The notes beneath the pieces are model-generated. The model was not told where the DNA came from, made no database searches, and worked only from the letters and a program-made list of their open reading frames with translations. From an uncultured candidate division Zixibacteria bacterium (GTDB taxonomy: Bacteria > Zixibacteria > MSB-5A5 > GN15 > FEB-12), in the NCBI GenBank assembly GCA_913009765.1, contig CAJVYT010000017.1, positions 1-24,979 of the forward strand: a stretch of DNA of 24,979 bases, read 5' to 3'. Numbering within the stretch: the first letter of the stretch is position 1; each line of letters opens with the position of its first letter. Below are positions 1 to 6,981 of the stretch, piece after piece. The position numbers and the translations under genes were made by a program.

Positions 1-55
1 CGGCATACGAGATATATCAGTGTGACTGGAGTTCAGACGTGTGCTCTTCCGATCT
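1..55 (+). other. Illumina P7/TruSeq adapter (artefact)
   Basis: The first 55 bases are sequencing adapter, not genome. They contain the 3' part of the P7 flow-cell primer (CGGCATACGAGAT, 1-13), an 8-nt index segment (14-21, ATATCAGT; its reverse complement ACTGATAT matches TruSeq index 25 and flanking bases as I know them), and the universal read-2 segment ending in GCTCTTCCGATCT at 55. An in-frame ATG inside the adapter (39) gives the first gene a false N-terminus reading MCSSDL. Confidence 0.98.
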
Positions 56-56
56 T

Positions 57-860
57 GTTGTCAACAAAAGCGGTAATACACATATTCGAAGTGGTAAAAC
101 AGGCTATGTTGCGGCATCACACGGAATGACACTGCTTGAAAAACCGAAAATAATGTCTCGTTCTGAAGGCGGAGTTCACATTTACGGTAACCCTCACATG
201 AACTCAAGTCCGATTATGATGAGAATTGCTGCACGTAATATTGCAACCGGACTGATAAAAAACGATCCCGAAGGAAAGTCTTATTATAAGGAAAACTTAC
301 AGACACTTATTAATGAGTTTGACACTGATCTCTTTGGAGAAAAATTAGTTCAACTTTTAGGTGGAGAAACACTTTGTAAGCTCACTGAAAAAGGAACTCT
401 TATTTCATTTCTTAAAAAAAACAAATACGGAGATACACAATTAATTGATTACCTTGGCGGCTGGTTGAAAAAGATGATGCCTCTCCGAGGTAAACAAATA
501 GTTACCTATCACAAGAACTGGGTTTATTTCGAGCGTATTTTCGGACTTGAGGAAGCCGGCACTGTAGAGCCAAAACCGGGAATTCCACCATCAGCACAAC
601 ATGTCAACGAACTCGTTGCTAAAATGCGCAGTGAAAAAATCCATCTTATTCTGGCAGCAAATTATTTTGATGAACAGAAAATTCGTGCGGTCGCCGAACG
701 AACAAATGCAGAACCGGTAATAGTTCCGCTCTACGTTGGCGGCAGCAAAAACGCCGACACTTACTTTCAGATGGTTAACCTCTGGATAAATAAGCTGTTG
801 AATGCAGCGGAGAAAAAAGGTATGCTGACCTCAAACATTTCACCCGGGAGGTCTGAATGA
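57..860 (+). CDS. Zn/Mn-type ABC transporter substrate-binding protein, 5'-truncated
   Basis: About 267 residues of a periplasmic metal-binding protein of the ZnuA/TroA (SBP_bac_9) family, which captures Zn or Mn and delivers it to the two permeases encoded just downstream. Family marks are GNPHM near the start, which supplies a His ligand, YHKNWVYF in the middle, which supplies the second His in the usual FH..YGYF position, and EPKPGIPPSAQHV leading into a C-lobe with ANYFDEQKI. No long His-rich loop is visible, so zinc versus manganese cannot be decided. The signal peptide and N-terminal lobe are missing because the contig begins in adapter sequence. The apparent start at 39 is adapter-derived and the true start lies outside the window. 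The stop overlaps the next ATG as ATGA. Family is confident, metal is not. Confidence 0.9.
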   Translation, partial: VVNKSGNTHIRSGKTGYVAASHGMTLLEKPKIMSRSEGGVHIYGNPHMNSSPIMMRIAARNIATGLIKNDPEGKSYYKENLQTLINEFDTDLFGEKLVQLLGGETLCKLTEKGTLISFLKKNKYGDTQLIDYLGGWLKKMMPLRGKQIVTYHKNWVYFERIFGLEEAGTVEPKPGIPPSAQHVNELVAKMRSEKIHLILAANYFDEQKIRAVAERTNAEPVIVPLYVGGSKNADTYFQMVNLWINKLLNAAEKKGMLTSNISPGRSE

Positions 861-1693
861 ATGAATTTTGGAGTTTCTTCTCTGTACAGATTGCTCTGAT
901 TGCAGTAGTTCTAATTCTCCATACATATATGGGGCTTCATGTAATTCGACGAACTATTATCTTTTGTGATCTTGCGTTAGCACAGCTTGCTGCATTAGGA
1001 GCATTGGTAGGTATCGCTATTGGTGTTCAGTATGCCACAAGCGGTTCGTATATAATGTCTACACTTGCAGTTCTGATAGGCTCCTATCTTTTGGTGGCAA
1101 TAAATCCTAAATCGATGCATATTCCGCGTGAGGCTGTCATTGGAATTATTTTTTCTCTTGCACTTGTTGCCACTCTTCTTCTCAGTGACAAACTCAGTGC
1201 CGGAGATGCCTATGTGACAAAAACACTGGCAGGGTCTATGCTTTGGACAAGTTGGTCACTTGTTGCTATAACCACAGCTGTATACATAGTACTTCTGCTT
1301 TTTCATTATAAATTCAGGGATAAATTTATTGCTCTTACAGAGAATCCTGAATCACTAAGACATAGAAAACTATGGGATTTTTTCTTCTTTGCAACTCAGG
1401 GCATCATTGCTGTTTTGATTGTACCAATTGCAGGGGTATTGTTGGCTTACTCATTTTTGATGATTCCGGCAGCTATTGCCGCCATGTTTTCCAAAGGATG
1501 GCTTCATTCTGTTGTTCTCGGATGGAGTATTGGATTTGTCGCATGTGTTATCGGATTGATATTTTCTTACAACGCAAATTTACCCTACGGACCAACTCTT
1601 GTTCTTGCATTAGGTATATGTTTCTTGGGAGCTATCTTGATTAAAGTAATAAAACAAGTACCGGTTCAAAACCGTATAAAAGGAGAATCATAA
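857..1693 (+). CDS. Metal ABC transporter permease (ZnuB/MntB/TroC family)
   Basis: A 278-residue integral membrane protein of the ABC-3 permease family, normal in length, with about eight hydrophobic segments and the family's opening pattern (LHTYMGLHVIRRTIIFCDLALAQLAALGA). It also has the IPREAVIGIIFSLALVATLLLSD-type central region and a late IPAAIAAMF segment. It would form part of the inner-membrane channel for zinc, manganese or iron. The start is the ATG at 857, inside an ATGA overlap with the binding protein and preceded by a strong GGGAGG Shine-Dalgarno at 846-851. The next permease starts in a TAATG overlap. The ATPase that must power it is not in the window and probably lies upstream of the truncated first gene. 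Confidence 0.93.
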   Translation: MNEFWSFFSVQIALIAVVLILHTYMGLHVIRRTIIFCDLALAQLAALGALVGIAIGVQYATSGSYIMSTLAVLIGSYLLVAINPKSMHIPREAVIGIIFSLALVATLLLSDKLSAGDAYVTKTLAGSMLWTSWSLVAITTAVYIVLLLFHYKFRDKFIALTENPESLRHRKLWDFFFFATQGIIAVLIVPIAGVLLAYSFLMIPAAIAAMFSKGWLHSVVLGWSIGFVACVIGLIFSYNANLPYGPTLVLALGICFLGAILIKVIKQVPVQNRIKGES

Positions 1694-2973
1694 TGGATAT
1701 AATATCCCTTTTGGGACTGCCTTTTATCGTTGCTTTGGAAATGATGATTATTTTAGGATATGTTGGTATTCATGTTCTCAAACGTGAGATTATTTTTATC
1801 GATATTTCTATGGCACAAGTTGCTGCGGTGGGTGCCATAGCTGCACATCTTGCTTTTGAAGCACATAGTGATTCGCTGACAGGATATGTATGTGCCTTTG
1901 GGGCAACTCTTATTGTCGCAGGTTTTTATTCAATCGTGCGAAGGTGGGATATAGGAATTCCGCTTGAGGCTGTTATTGGTGTTACTTATGCCATTGCTGC
2001 TGCTCTTGCACTTTTTCTGGTAGGGGTTTCACCGGGCGGACATGTTCATATCCATCAAATGCTTGCCGGCAGTATTCTATGGGCAACACCTAAGGATGTT
2101 CTCTTGTGCGGAGTAGTTTTCGCTTTAGCAGGACTATGTTTTTATATTTTCAGAAAACCGTTTGCTCAAATATCAGATAACTATGAGGGAGCTGTCCGAC
2201 AAGGGATGAAAACTGCTATGTGGGATTTCATCTTCTACGCTTTAGTCGGTATTATTATTACAATTGCTGTCCGAATTGCCGGAGTTATTGTCGTCTTTAC
2301 ATTTCTCATAATACCTGCTACGCTTTCTGCTGTCTTTTCAGATAGCTGGAATAAACGGTTGATAATAACATGGATTACCGGTGCTGCTGCAACCGGAATA
2401 GGTTTGCTTTTTGCCGATGCATTTGATTTTTCAGTCGGACCTTCCATTGCTTTTTTCCTTGGTGTTGCTTTAGTCTTTGCCGCATCCCTACGTCAAATGC
2501 GACTTACCAAAACTGTAACTGCTGTTAGTTCCTTAATCGCCGCTCTGGTTCTCTTTATCTGGTTCCTGTCATTATCAGGATATTCAAACTCAATAGCAGA
2601 GAATCTCAATGTTATTCATGACTGTACACCCATTCAAGTAGTTCAAAGTGAAGCGGAAGTCAAAAAAGAAGAAATTGTCGATCTAAACCAGATTGCACTA
2701 ATTAATGATACAGCTAAATTAGTACGGGTTTTCAACAACTCGGATGATATGGAAATTCGTACAACAGTTATTTCTCGTCTTTTGGAAATCAATCAAAACG
2801 AAGGGATACAGCTTGCACTTGAGTTTCTAAAAACAGATCCTCCGCTTCTTTTTCGACAGGGAATTGTAAATAAATTGAAAAAAGAATCCTCGAAAATAAC
2901 CGATTACAACATTGAAGAATCTTTCAATTCAACTAATAACCAACGGGTAATTAAAATGTTATTTAAGAAATAA
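1693..2973 (+). CDS. Metal ABC transporter permease with soluble C-terminal extension
   Basis: The second ABC-3 family permease, 426 residues. Residues 1 to about 300 are a complete permease (HVLKREIIFIDISMAQVAAVGAIAA, IPLEAVIGVTYA, FLIIPATLSAVFSD) ending in an extra hydrophobic helix (ALVLFIWFLSLSGY). The rest, about 125 residues, is polar and helical: it contains KLVRVFNNSDDMEIRTTVI, SRLLEINQNEGIQLALEFL and FRQGIVNKLKK, which resemble HEAT-like repeats (inference). Ordinary members of this family are about 260-300 residues, so this tail is unusual and could be a docking or regulatory domain. The start ATG at 1693 has AGGAG at 1681-1685 and overlaps the upstream stop by one base. Two different permeases in one operon suggest a heterodimeric channel, as in TroCD/MntBC-type importers. 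Confidence 0.92.
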   Translation: MDIISLLGLPFIVALEMMIILGYVGIHVLKREIIFIDISMAQVAAVGAIAAHLAFEAHSDSLTGYVCAFGATLIVAGFYSIVRRWDIGIPLEAVIGVTYAIAAALALFLVGVSPGGHVHIHQMLAGSILWATPKDVLLCGVVFALAGLCFYIFRKPFAQISDNYEGAVRQGMKTAMWDFIFYALVGIIITIAVRIAGVIVVFTFLIIPATLSAVFSDSWNKRLIITWITGAAATGIGLLFADAFDFSVGPSIAFFLGVALVFAASLRQMRLTKTVTAVSSLIAALVLFIWFLSLSGYSNSIAENLNVIHDCTPIQVVQSEAEVKKEEIVDLNQIALINDTAKLVRVFNNSDDMEIRTTVISRLLEINQNEGIQLALEFLKTDPPLLFRQGIVNKLKKESSKITDYNIEESFNSTNNQRVIKMLFKK

Positions 2974-3009
2974 ATCAAAATTAACACACAATAGTTATTT
3001 GAGATTATT

Positions 3010-3054
3010 AAAAACAGAATGGGGTATACTCCGATGATAGGACTTATACCCCAT
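3010..3054 (-). terminator. Intrinsic terminator closing the respiratory operon
   Basis: A perfect 10-bp inverted repeat (ATGGGGTATA at 3019-3028 against TATACCCCAT at 3045-3054), with an inner TCC/GGA pairing in the loop. On the minus strand it is followed by CTGTTTTT, the arrangement of a Rho-independent terminator for transcripts coming from 3320. On the plus strand there is no T-run, but the hairpin may also slow transcripts from the metal-transport operon ending at 2973. Confidence 0.65.
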
Positions 3055-3301
3055 TAGTCATAGGTTTCTTCAAACTATCTTCTTTGTTCAGATTACCAAC
3101 TGCATCAAATGCTCAATATAATTCTGATAAAAACTTATATTGCCAAAGATAATACTGATTCTTACTGATTTGATATTTTGTACAAACTTCTGATACCGAC
3201 ATCTCCGAGAGACCTTCTACGACAACCTTGGCTTTGGTTTTACTGTCCCATTTATTGTGTAATCTTTTTTCAGCAGCACTGACAAACCAGATGGCGATCA
3301 C
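3044..3301 (-). pseudogene. IS3-type transposase OrfA remnant
   Basis: A short fragment of the helix-turn-helix OrfA of an IS3-family element (Transposase_8-like). The reading frame from 3301 carries the recognisable pattern KAKVVVEGL, VSEVCTKYQISKNQYYLWQ and then FLSELY, followed by TGA at 3113-3115. In the same frame the homology continues past the stop (AFDAVGNLNKEDSLKK), as OrfA proteins do where they enter the leucine zipper, and then ends at TAA (3044). No OrfB, no terminal inverted repeats and no target duplication are visible. It lies 18 nt beyond the stop of the membrane polyferredoxin gene. This is a dead relic of insertion, and translation through the TGA is not expected. Confidence 0.75.
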
Positions 3302-3319
3302 TAGTGTTATATTTGCTCT

Positions 3320-4867
3320 TTACATCATACTTGTACGCATATTCATATCAAGGTGCATTATCCAGAGTGAGATAAAAGAAAACAGTACCATAGCAATTAA
3401 TAAAGGTAGTTGAGCAGCAAAAGATTTTCCCCCTGTACCGAACATCTGCTCACCTGCATTTGCCGCAATTTTGATTCCGATTATATGACCTATAAGCACT
3501 AAGATAACTTGGATTATCCAAACTGATGTATCTCCTAAAAGCATCGGATATGTTTTCCCTACTGTTCCGAATAAATTCCATCCAAATCCAAACGGGTCGG
3601 ACAACAACGGAATAATCATCTGTCCTTCCATCGCAACATGCATACCATTATGAGCAAGATGATAGAACAAAGCAATTGGTATCAAACTATATGAAAAACG
3701 AACGAATATTTCTTTAGTTGTCATTCCATTATTTGCAATTATTTTGGAAATTTTACATAACAGCAGATAAAGTAAAAACGGAATTAACAAAATCCCTGCC
3801 ATACCAACAGTAAATGAAAACAAAGGACCTAATCCAAAGAAACTATTCAGGGTTGAAATAATAGAATCTCCTCCATTTGTTAAATCTTCCCATACCGGTG
3901 TCATCGATAAGCCATGAAACGATGTAAGTGCTAACAAAATCACCGCCAAAACGGCTTCATCTAAACGAGGTTTACGATAATCTAAAATATCTGAAGCAAA
4001 TGGTCTAATGTTTAAAGCTACATTATCCTCAGGACAGGATTTAAAACATTCAGTACACATAATACAATAAGTATTTTCATTAAGACCGGTAAGATTTAAT
4101 CCGGTTGGACAGGGATATCCATTACTGTTACCATTATAACAATCTTTTGATTGGCAGCTTAAACAGACATCGTGATTTTTGGAGCGAATTTCAATCGGAG
4201 ATACATTGGCATATAATCCTGAAATTCTACCAACTAAACATCCGTATCGACAAAATGATTTTTTTTCAAATATTAGAATAGGAATTACGACCAACAGGGT
4301 CATAGCTAATCCCATAATTGCAGTTGCCAAGGGGTCAGAGGTAACTTTGTAACCTAATTCAAGCCATGTTAAAATAATAAAAAGTCCAATAGCTAAAGTA
4401 ATATTTCTTGCATACTTAGGCCATTTAAGATTTAATGATAACGGTTCTTTATTCACATTCCAAAATCGTAATCGACTCACTAAGGATGCAATAAAATCCC
4501 ATGGACATACAAAACACCATATTTTTCCAAAAAAAAGTATCGCAAAAATAAGTCCCCCCCACCAAATTGTCCAAGTTAGTACCGGAGCAATATTTATTTG
4601 CGAACTCCCAAATAAACCGGCATAAAGAATTACTAAAAATAATAGGAAAATCGGAAATTGAAATAAAAATTGTAACCACCTGCGTTTTAATATCCATCCG
4701 ATAAATGATATTTTGGCTAAATCAAACCTAAACATCAATCGTCTGTTATTTTTTTTAAAAAAAAGAAGGAATGATACAAATAAAATTAAACCAATTCCGG
4801 TAAAAAACATCCAGTCCGGATTTCCGGGCATTAAATGGAGACCATTTTCTACTTTACAACAATTCAT
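3320..4867 (-). CDS. NapH/NosR/CcoG-like membrane polyferredoxin (515 aa)
   Basis: A 515-residue membrane protein with about ten hydrophobic segments. Residues 114-123 carry FGKIWCFVCPWD and residues 205-213 FCRYGCLVG, the paired Cys motifs of NapH/NosR/RdxA-type proteins that flank the membrane-embedded site. Two [4Fe-4S] sets follow: C235, C238, C243, C253 and C268, C271, C274, C278. Such proteins pass electrons between the quinone pool and periplasmic Fe-S or haem partners, or act in redox maturation. Unlike NapH, about 220 residues of further helices follow, including a His-rich stretch (YHLAHNGMH, H403/H406/H410) and a Met-rich end (MHLDMNMRTSMM). The ATG at 4867 overlaps the previous stop as ATGA, so translation is coupled to the small protein upstream. 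It is the last gene of the operon. The exact subfamily is uncertain. Confidence 0.8.
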   Translation of the reverse strand: MNCCKVENGLHLMPGNPDWMFFTGIGLILFVSFLLFFKKNNRRLMFRFDLAKISFIGWILKRRWLQFLFQFPIFLLFLVILYAGLFGSSQINIAPVLTWTIWWGGLIFAILFFGKIWCFVCPWDFIASLVSRLRFWNVNKEPLSLNLKWPKYARNITLAIGLFIILTWLELGYKVTSDPLATAIMGLAMTLLVVIPILIFEKKSFCRYGCLVGRISGLYANVSPIEIRSKNHDVCLSCQSKDCYNGNSNGYPCPTGLNLTGLNENTYCIMCTECFKSCPEDNVALNIRPFASDILDYRKPRLDEAVLAVILLALTSFHGLSMTPVWEDLTNGGDSIISTLNSFFGLGPLFSFTVGMAGILLIPFLLYLLLCKISKIIANNGMTTKEIFVRFSYSLIPIALFYHLAHNGMHVAMEGQMIIPLLSDPFGFGWNLFGTVGKTYPMLLGDTSVWIIQVILVLIGHIIGIKIAANAGEQMFGTGGKSFAAQLPLLIAMVLFSFISLWIMHLDMNMRTSMM

Positions 4868-5415
4868 CTATTAATTCTATTCATTTTTTGTTTTTTTCGT
4901 ATAATACCAATAATTGCTGCAAAAAATATAATTATCGTTACTGATACTAAAAGATAGAGCCAAACATTATTTCTATTACCTACATTCAATTCAAATAAGA
5001 CATTATGTGTTCCTGAGGAATCAGCAAAAGTCACCCTAATAAAATATACACCCTCTTCTTCATAGACCCATCCTACTTTATAAATATTTGTTTGATTCCT
5101 ATATGCCGTGAAAGGATGAGAGTCATTTGGGTCTTCATGTTTGCCGAAGACTAAAAATTCAACCGGTTCCATATATGGCTTGTCAGTAATAGTATCTCTC
5201 ACGTACACCGCTAAATCAAATGCTGTTTGTCCCGGGATTTTATAATATGTAAAAGTAACCTCGTACTGTGACACATTTTTTGTTAATTCATAAATAGGTG
5301 TTTCCGGATAATTATCACGATAGCTGTAATGCGGAATACCTCTGATGTGATGACTTTCAGCTATTGAAAACGATAGTAAAAGCAGTAGTATTATAAATAT
5401 AATATTATTTTTCAT
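4864..5415 (-). CDS. Small secreted/anchored YtkA/FixH-like protein
   Basis: A 183-residue protein with an N-terminal signal peptide (MKNNIIFIILLLLLSFSIAES), an extracytoplasmic beta-rich domain and a C-terminal membrane helix (WLYLLVSVTIIIFFAAIIGI) followed by a Lys/Arg tail. Signal cleavage after AES would leave a mature protein starting HHIRGIPHYSY, which could bind metal. The domain pattern (FDLAVYVRDTITDKP, then GVYFIRVTFADSSG) resembles YtkA/FixH-type beta domains found beside oxidase-assembly and polyferredoxin genes. This is a weak match by eye. The ATG at 5415 is preferred over an upstream ATG at 5517 because it sits one base after the napH-like stop and gives a proper signal peptide. 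Its stop overlaps the next gene. Function unknown, perhaps partner or maturation factor of the polyferredoxin. Confidence 0.7.
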   Translation of the reverse strand: MKNNIIFIILLLLLSFSIAESHHIRGIPHYSYRDNYPETPIYELTKNVSQYEVTFTYYKIPGQTAFDLAVYVRDTITDKPYMEPVEFLVFGKHEDPNDSHPFTAYRNQTNIYKVGWVYEEEGVYFIRVTFADSSGTHNVLFELNVGNRNNVWLYLLVSVTIIIFFAAIIGIIRKKQKMNRINR

Positions 5416-5416
5416 A

Positions 5417-6310
5417 TCAAACCTTAAACCTAATGACATTTTCAAGAGCATTTCTATTATTATTTTTACAGGCATCAATACATAAGGAACAATTATCACA
5501 TTCAGGTGGAAAAACACCTTCTGACGGGTTTAATTTATATGGACATGCAGAATTACAGACACCACAAGAATCACATTGAGAATTAATTTTTTTTATTCGC
5601 CATATTCTCCATTTACCCAACAAAGAAAACAAAGCTCCCCCCGGACATAAACGTCTACAAAAAAGGTGAGGTGAAAAAATAACTTCCCCTAACCATAAAA
5701 AAATGATAAATATCAAACCGGAAGTAATTAATCCGGAAAGAATCAAGTGATAAACGGCTTCAGTAAATATGCGGGGTGGATACAAAAGTGTTGTTATTGG
5801 AATTGATATAATTGCTCCCATTAGAAGTGATATTATCAAAAAGAATAATGGAGTTTTTGGAGGCAAGTCAAAACGAAAATATTCAATACCAAATCTTTTT
5901 AAGAAAGTTGTTAAACCTTTGCCTAATTCGGCAAACAAAGAATATGGACATATCCACGAACAGAAAAACCTGCCAAACAGCAACACAAAAATAAGAGGAA
6001 TGAGAATTGACAAAAATAAAGTATAATTAAAATCAAATGATGTTACAGATGAAACAACAAAAGATAATGGGTCTGATAATGATAAACCAAAAAATCTAAA
6101 ACTCCATAAACCGCCCTCAAAATCTCCTTGAAAGAGCATCGGTTTATTATCATCTCCAAAGACATAGTCATACATAGATAAAACTGAAGAATCTTTAATC
6201 TCAATATCAGAACCAATTTGTCCCGCTTTTTTTTCATATAAATTATAATACACTATAGCCACCATGAGAAACAATACAAGACAGCGCATGAAAATTCTAT
6301 ATTTTCTCAT
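5417..6310 (-). CDS. napH: NapH-like quinol dehydrogenase membrane subunit
   Basis: About 297 residues with four to five membrane helices. It has the two NapH signature motifs GRFFCSWICPY (about 113-123) and FCRRLCPGGALF (about 217-228). Two C-terminal [4Fe-4S] clusters follow (CDSCGVCNSACP and CDNCSLCIDACK). NapH with NapG forms a quinol-oxidising pair that feeds electrons toward periplasmic NapA in epsilonproteobacterial and enterobacterial systems. The reading frame is open to 6343. I chose the ATG at 6310 because it gives a basic N-terminus before the first helix and a 14-nt overlap with napG; ATGs at 6325 and 6289 are possible. An extracytoplasmic stretch of about 60 residues follows helix 1 (DIEIKDSSVLSMYDYVFGDD), as in NapH. 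Confidence 0.88.
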   Translation of the reverse strand: MRKYRIFMRCLVLFLMVAIVYYNLYEKKAGQIGSDIEIKDSSVLSMYDYVFGDDNKPMLFQGDFEGGLWSFRFFGLSLSDPLSFVVSSVTSFDFNYTLFLSILIPLIFVLLFGRFFCSWICPYSLFAELGKGLTTFLKRFGIEYFRFDLPPKTPLFFLIISLLMGAIISIPITTLLYPPRIFTEAVYHLILSGLITSGLIFIIFLWLGEVIFSPHLFCRRLCPGGALFSLLGKWRIWRIKKINSQCDSCGVCNSACPYKLNPSEGVFPPECDNCSLCIDACKNNNRNALENVIRFKV

Positions 6311-6908
6311 TCTGAACCTGTTCATCTTCCTTAGTATGCACAACTCTTATTGCTTGAGGATAATGAATACATGCTTGTTCGCAAAGACCACACCCGACGC
6401 ACTTATCCGTTACCACCGGTTGTTCCCAAGTGTCACCCCAGATAGCAATACTTGTGTATGGGCAGGCAAAGACACAAACTCCGCATACAAATCCATTAAA
6501 TGAATTACAAATATTTTTATCTACAACAGCTTTACCGATTTTTACTTCTTTTAAAATTTCGTCAGAATCATCTGCTATCGGTACCAATGCACCGCTCGGG
6601 CAAGTGTTGTTGCATTTCATACAGAGAATACACCCCTTTTGACGAGGGACAAAATAAGGTGTTCCTGACATCACCGGATCAAGAGTATCAAAATATTTTA
6701 TAGTTTCGTTTGGGCAGACCTGTCCGCAACGACGGCATCGTATGCATTTTGCTAAAAACTCCGATTCAGCTATTGCCCCCGGCGGTCTAAACGGCAATGA
6801 TTTCTTTTTTGCAAGCAGCTTAGTAAAACTAAACCAGCTTCCCCCGACAAGAACCGTAGTTGGGATAAGTGAAACTGCTAATGTTTTTATAAATTCTCTT
6901 TTATTCAA
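6297..6908 (-). CDS. napG: NapG-like ferredoxin with four [4Fe-4S] clusters
   Basis: A 203-residue Fe-S protein. After an N-terminal hydrophobic segment (MNKREFIKTLAVSLIPTTVL) and the NapG-like RPPGAIAESEFLAKCIRCRRC region come four cluster motifs: C55-C58-C61-C65, C93-C96-C99-C103, C134-C142-C145-C149 and C170-C173-C176-C180. With NapH it would relay electrons from quinol to the periplasmic redox partner. The start is a TTG at 6908 with AGG a few bases upstream. NapG normally carries a twin-arginine signal, whereas here the N-terminus has only KREF, so Tat export is uncertain. It lies 73 nt after napA, with a hairpin between them, and overlaps napH. Confidence 0.88.
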   Translation of the reverse strand: MNKREFIKTLAVSLIPTTVLVGGSWFSFTKLLAKKKSLPFRPPGAIAESEFLAKCIRCRRCGQVCPNETIKYFDTLDPVMSGTPYFVPRQKGCILCMKCNNTCPSGALVPIADDSDEILKEVKIGKAVVDKNICNSFNGFVCGVCVFACPYTSIAIWGDTWEQPVVTDKCVGCGLCEQACIHYPQAIRVVHTKEDEQVQNEKI

Positions 6909-6915
6909 TGTACCT

Positions 6916-6952
6916 AAAAAGAACTGTCTTGCTTTTATACCCGACAGTTCTT
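6916..6952 (-). terminator. Intercistronic hairpin/attenuator between napA and napG
   Basis: A perfect 10-bp stem (AAGAACTGTC at 6919-6928 with GACAGTTCTT at 6943-6952) and a 14-nt loop lie in the largest gap of the operon. On the minus strand the 3' arm runs directly into a five-T run. This is the layout of a weak intrinsic terminator or an mRNA-stabilising processing hairpin. It would let napA and the upstream genes be expressed above napGH (inference). Confidence 0.55.
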
Positions 6953-6981
6953 TATTCTCTCAAAATATAAGGTGTTCTAAT

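Noticed and set aside
2235..2447. A 70-residue minus-strand reading frame inside the second metal permease
   Set aside because: It lies wholly inside a conserved membrane protein gene, has no Shine-Dalgarno or homology, and its Thr/Ala/Ile-rich translation is what the antisense of a permease gives.
3113..3115. Recoding of the TGA within the transposase fragment (selenocysteine or readthrough)
   Set aside because: Homology continues past the stop, but the rest of the element is missing, so decay explains it better.
3228..3413. A 61-residue plus-strand reading frame across the transposase relic
   Set aside because: Overlaps the transposase remnant and the end of the polyferredoxin gene on the other strand; no homology.
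3320..4867. NosR as the identity of the 515-residue polyferredoxin
   Set aside because: The periplasmic FMN-binding domain of NosR is absent and no nos gene is in the window; only the membrane and Fe-S half is similar.
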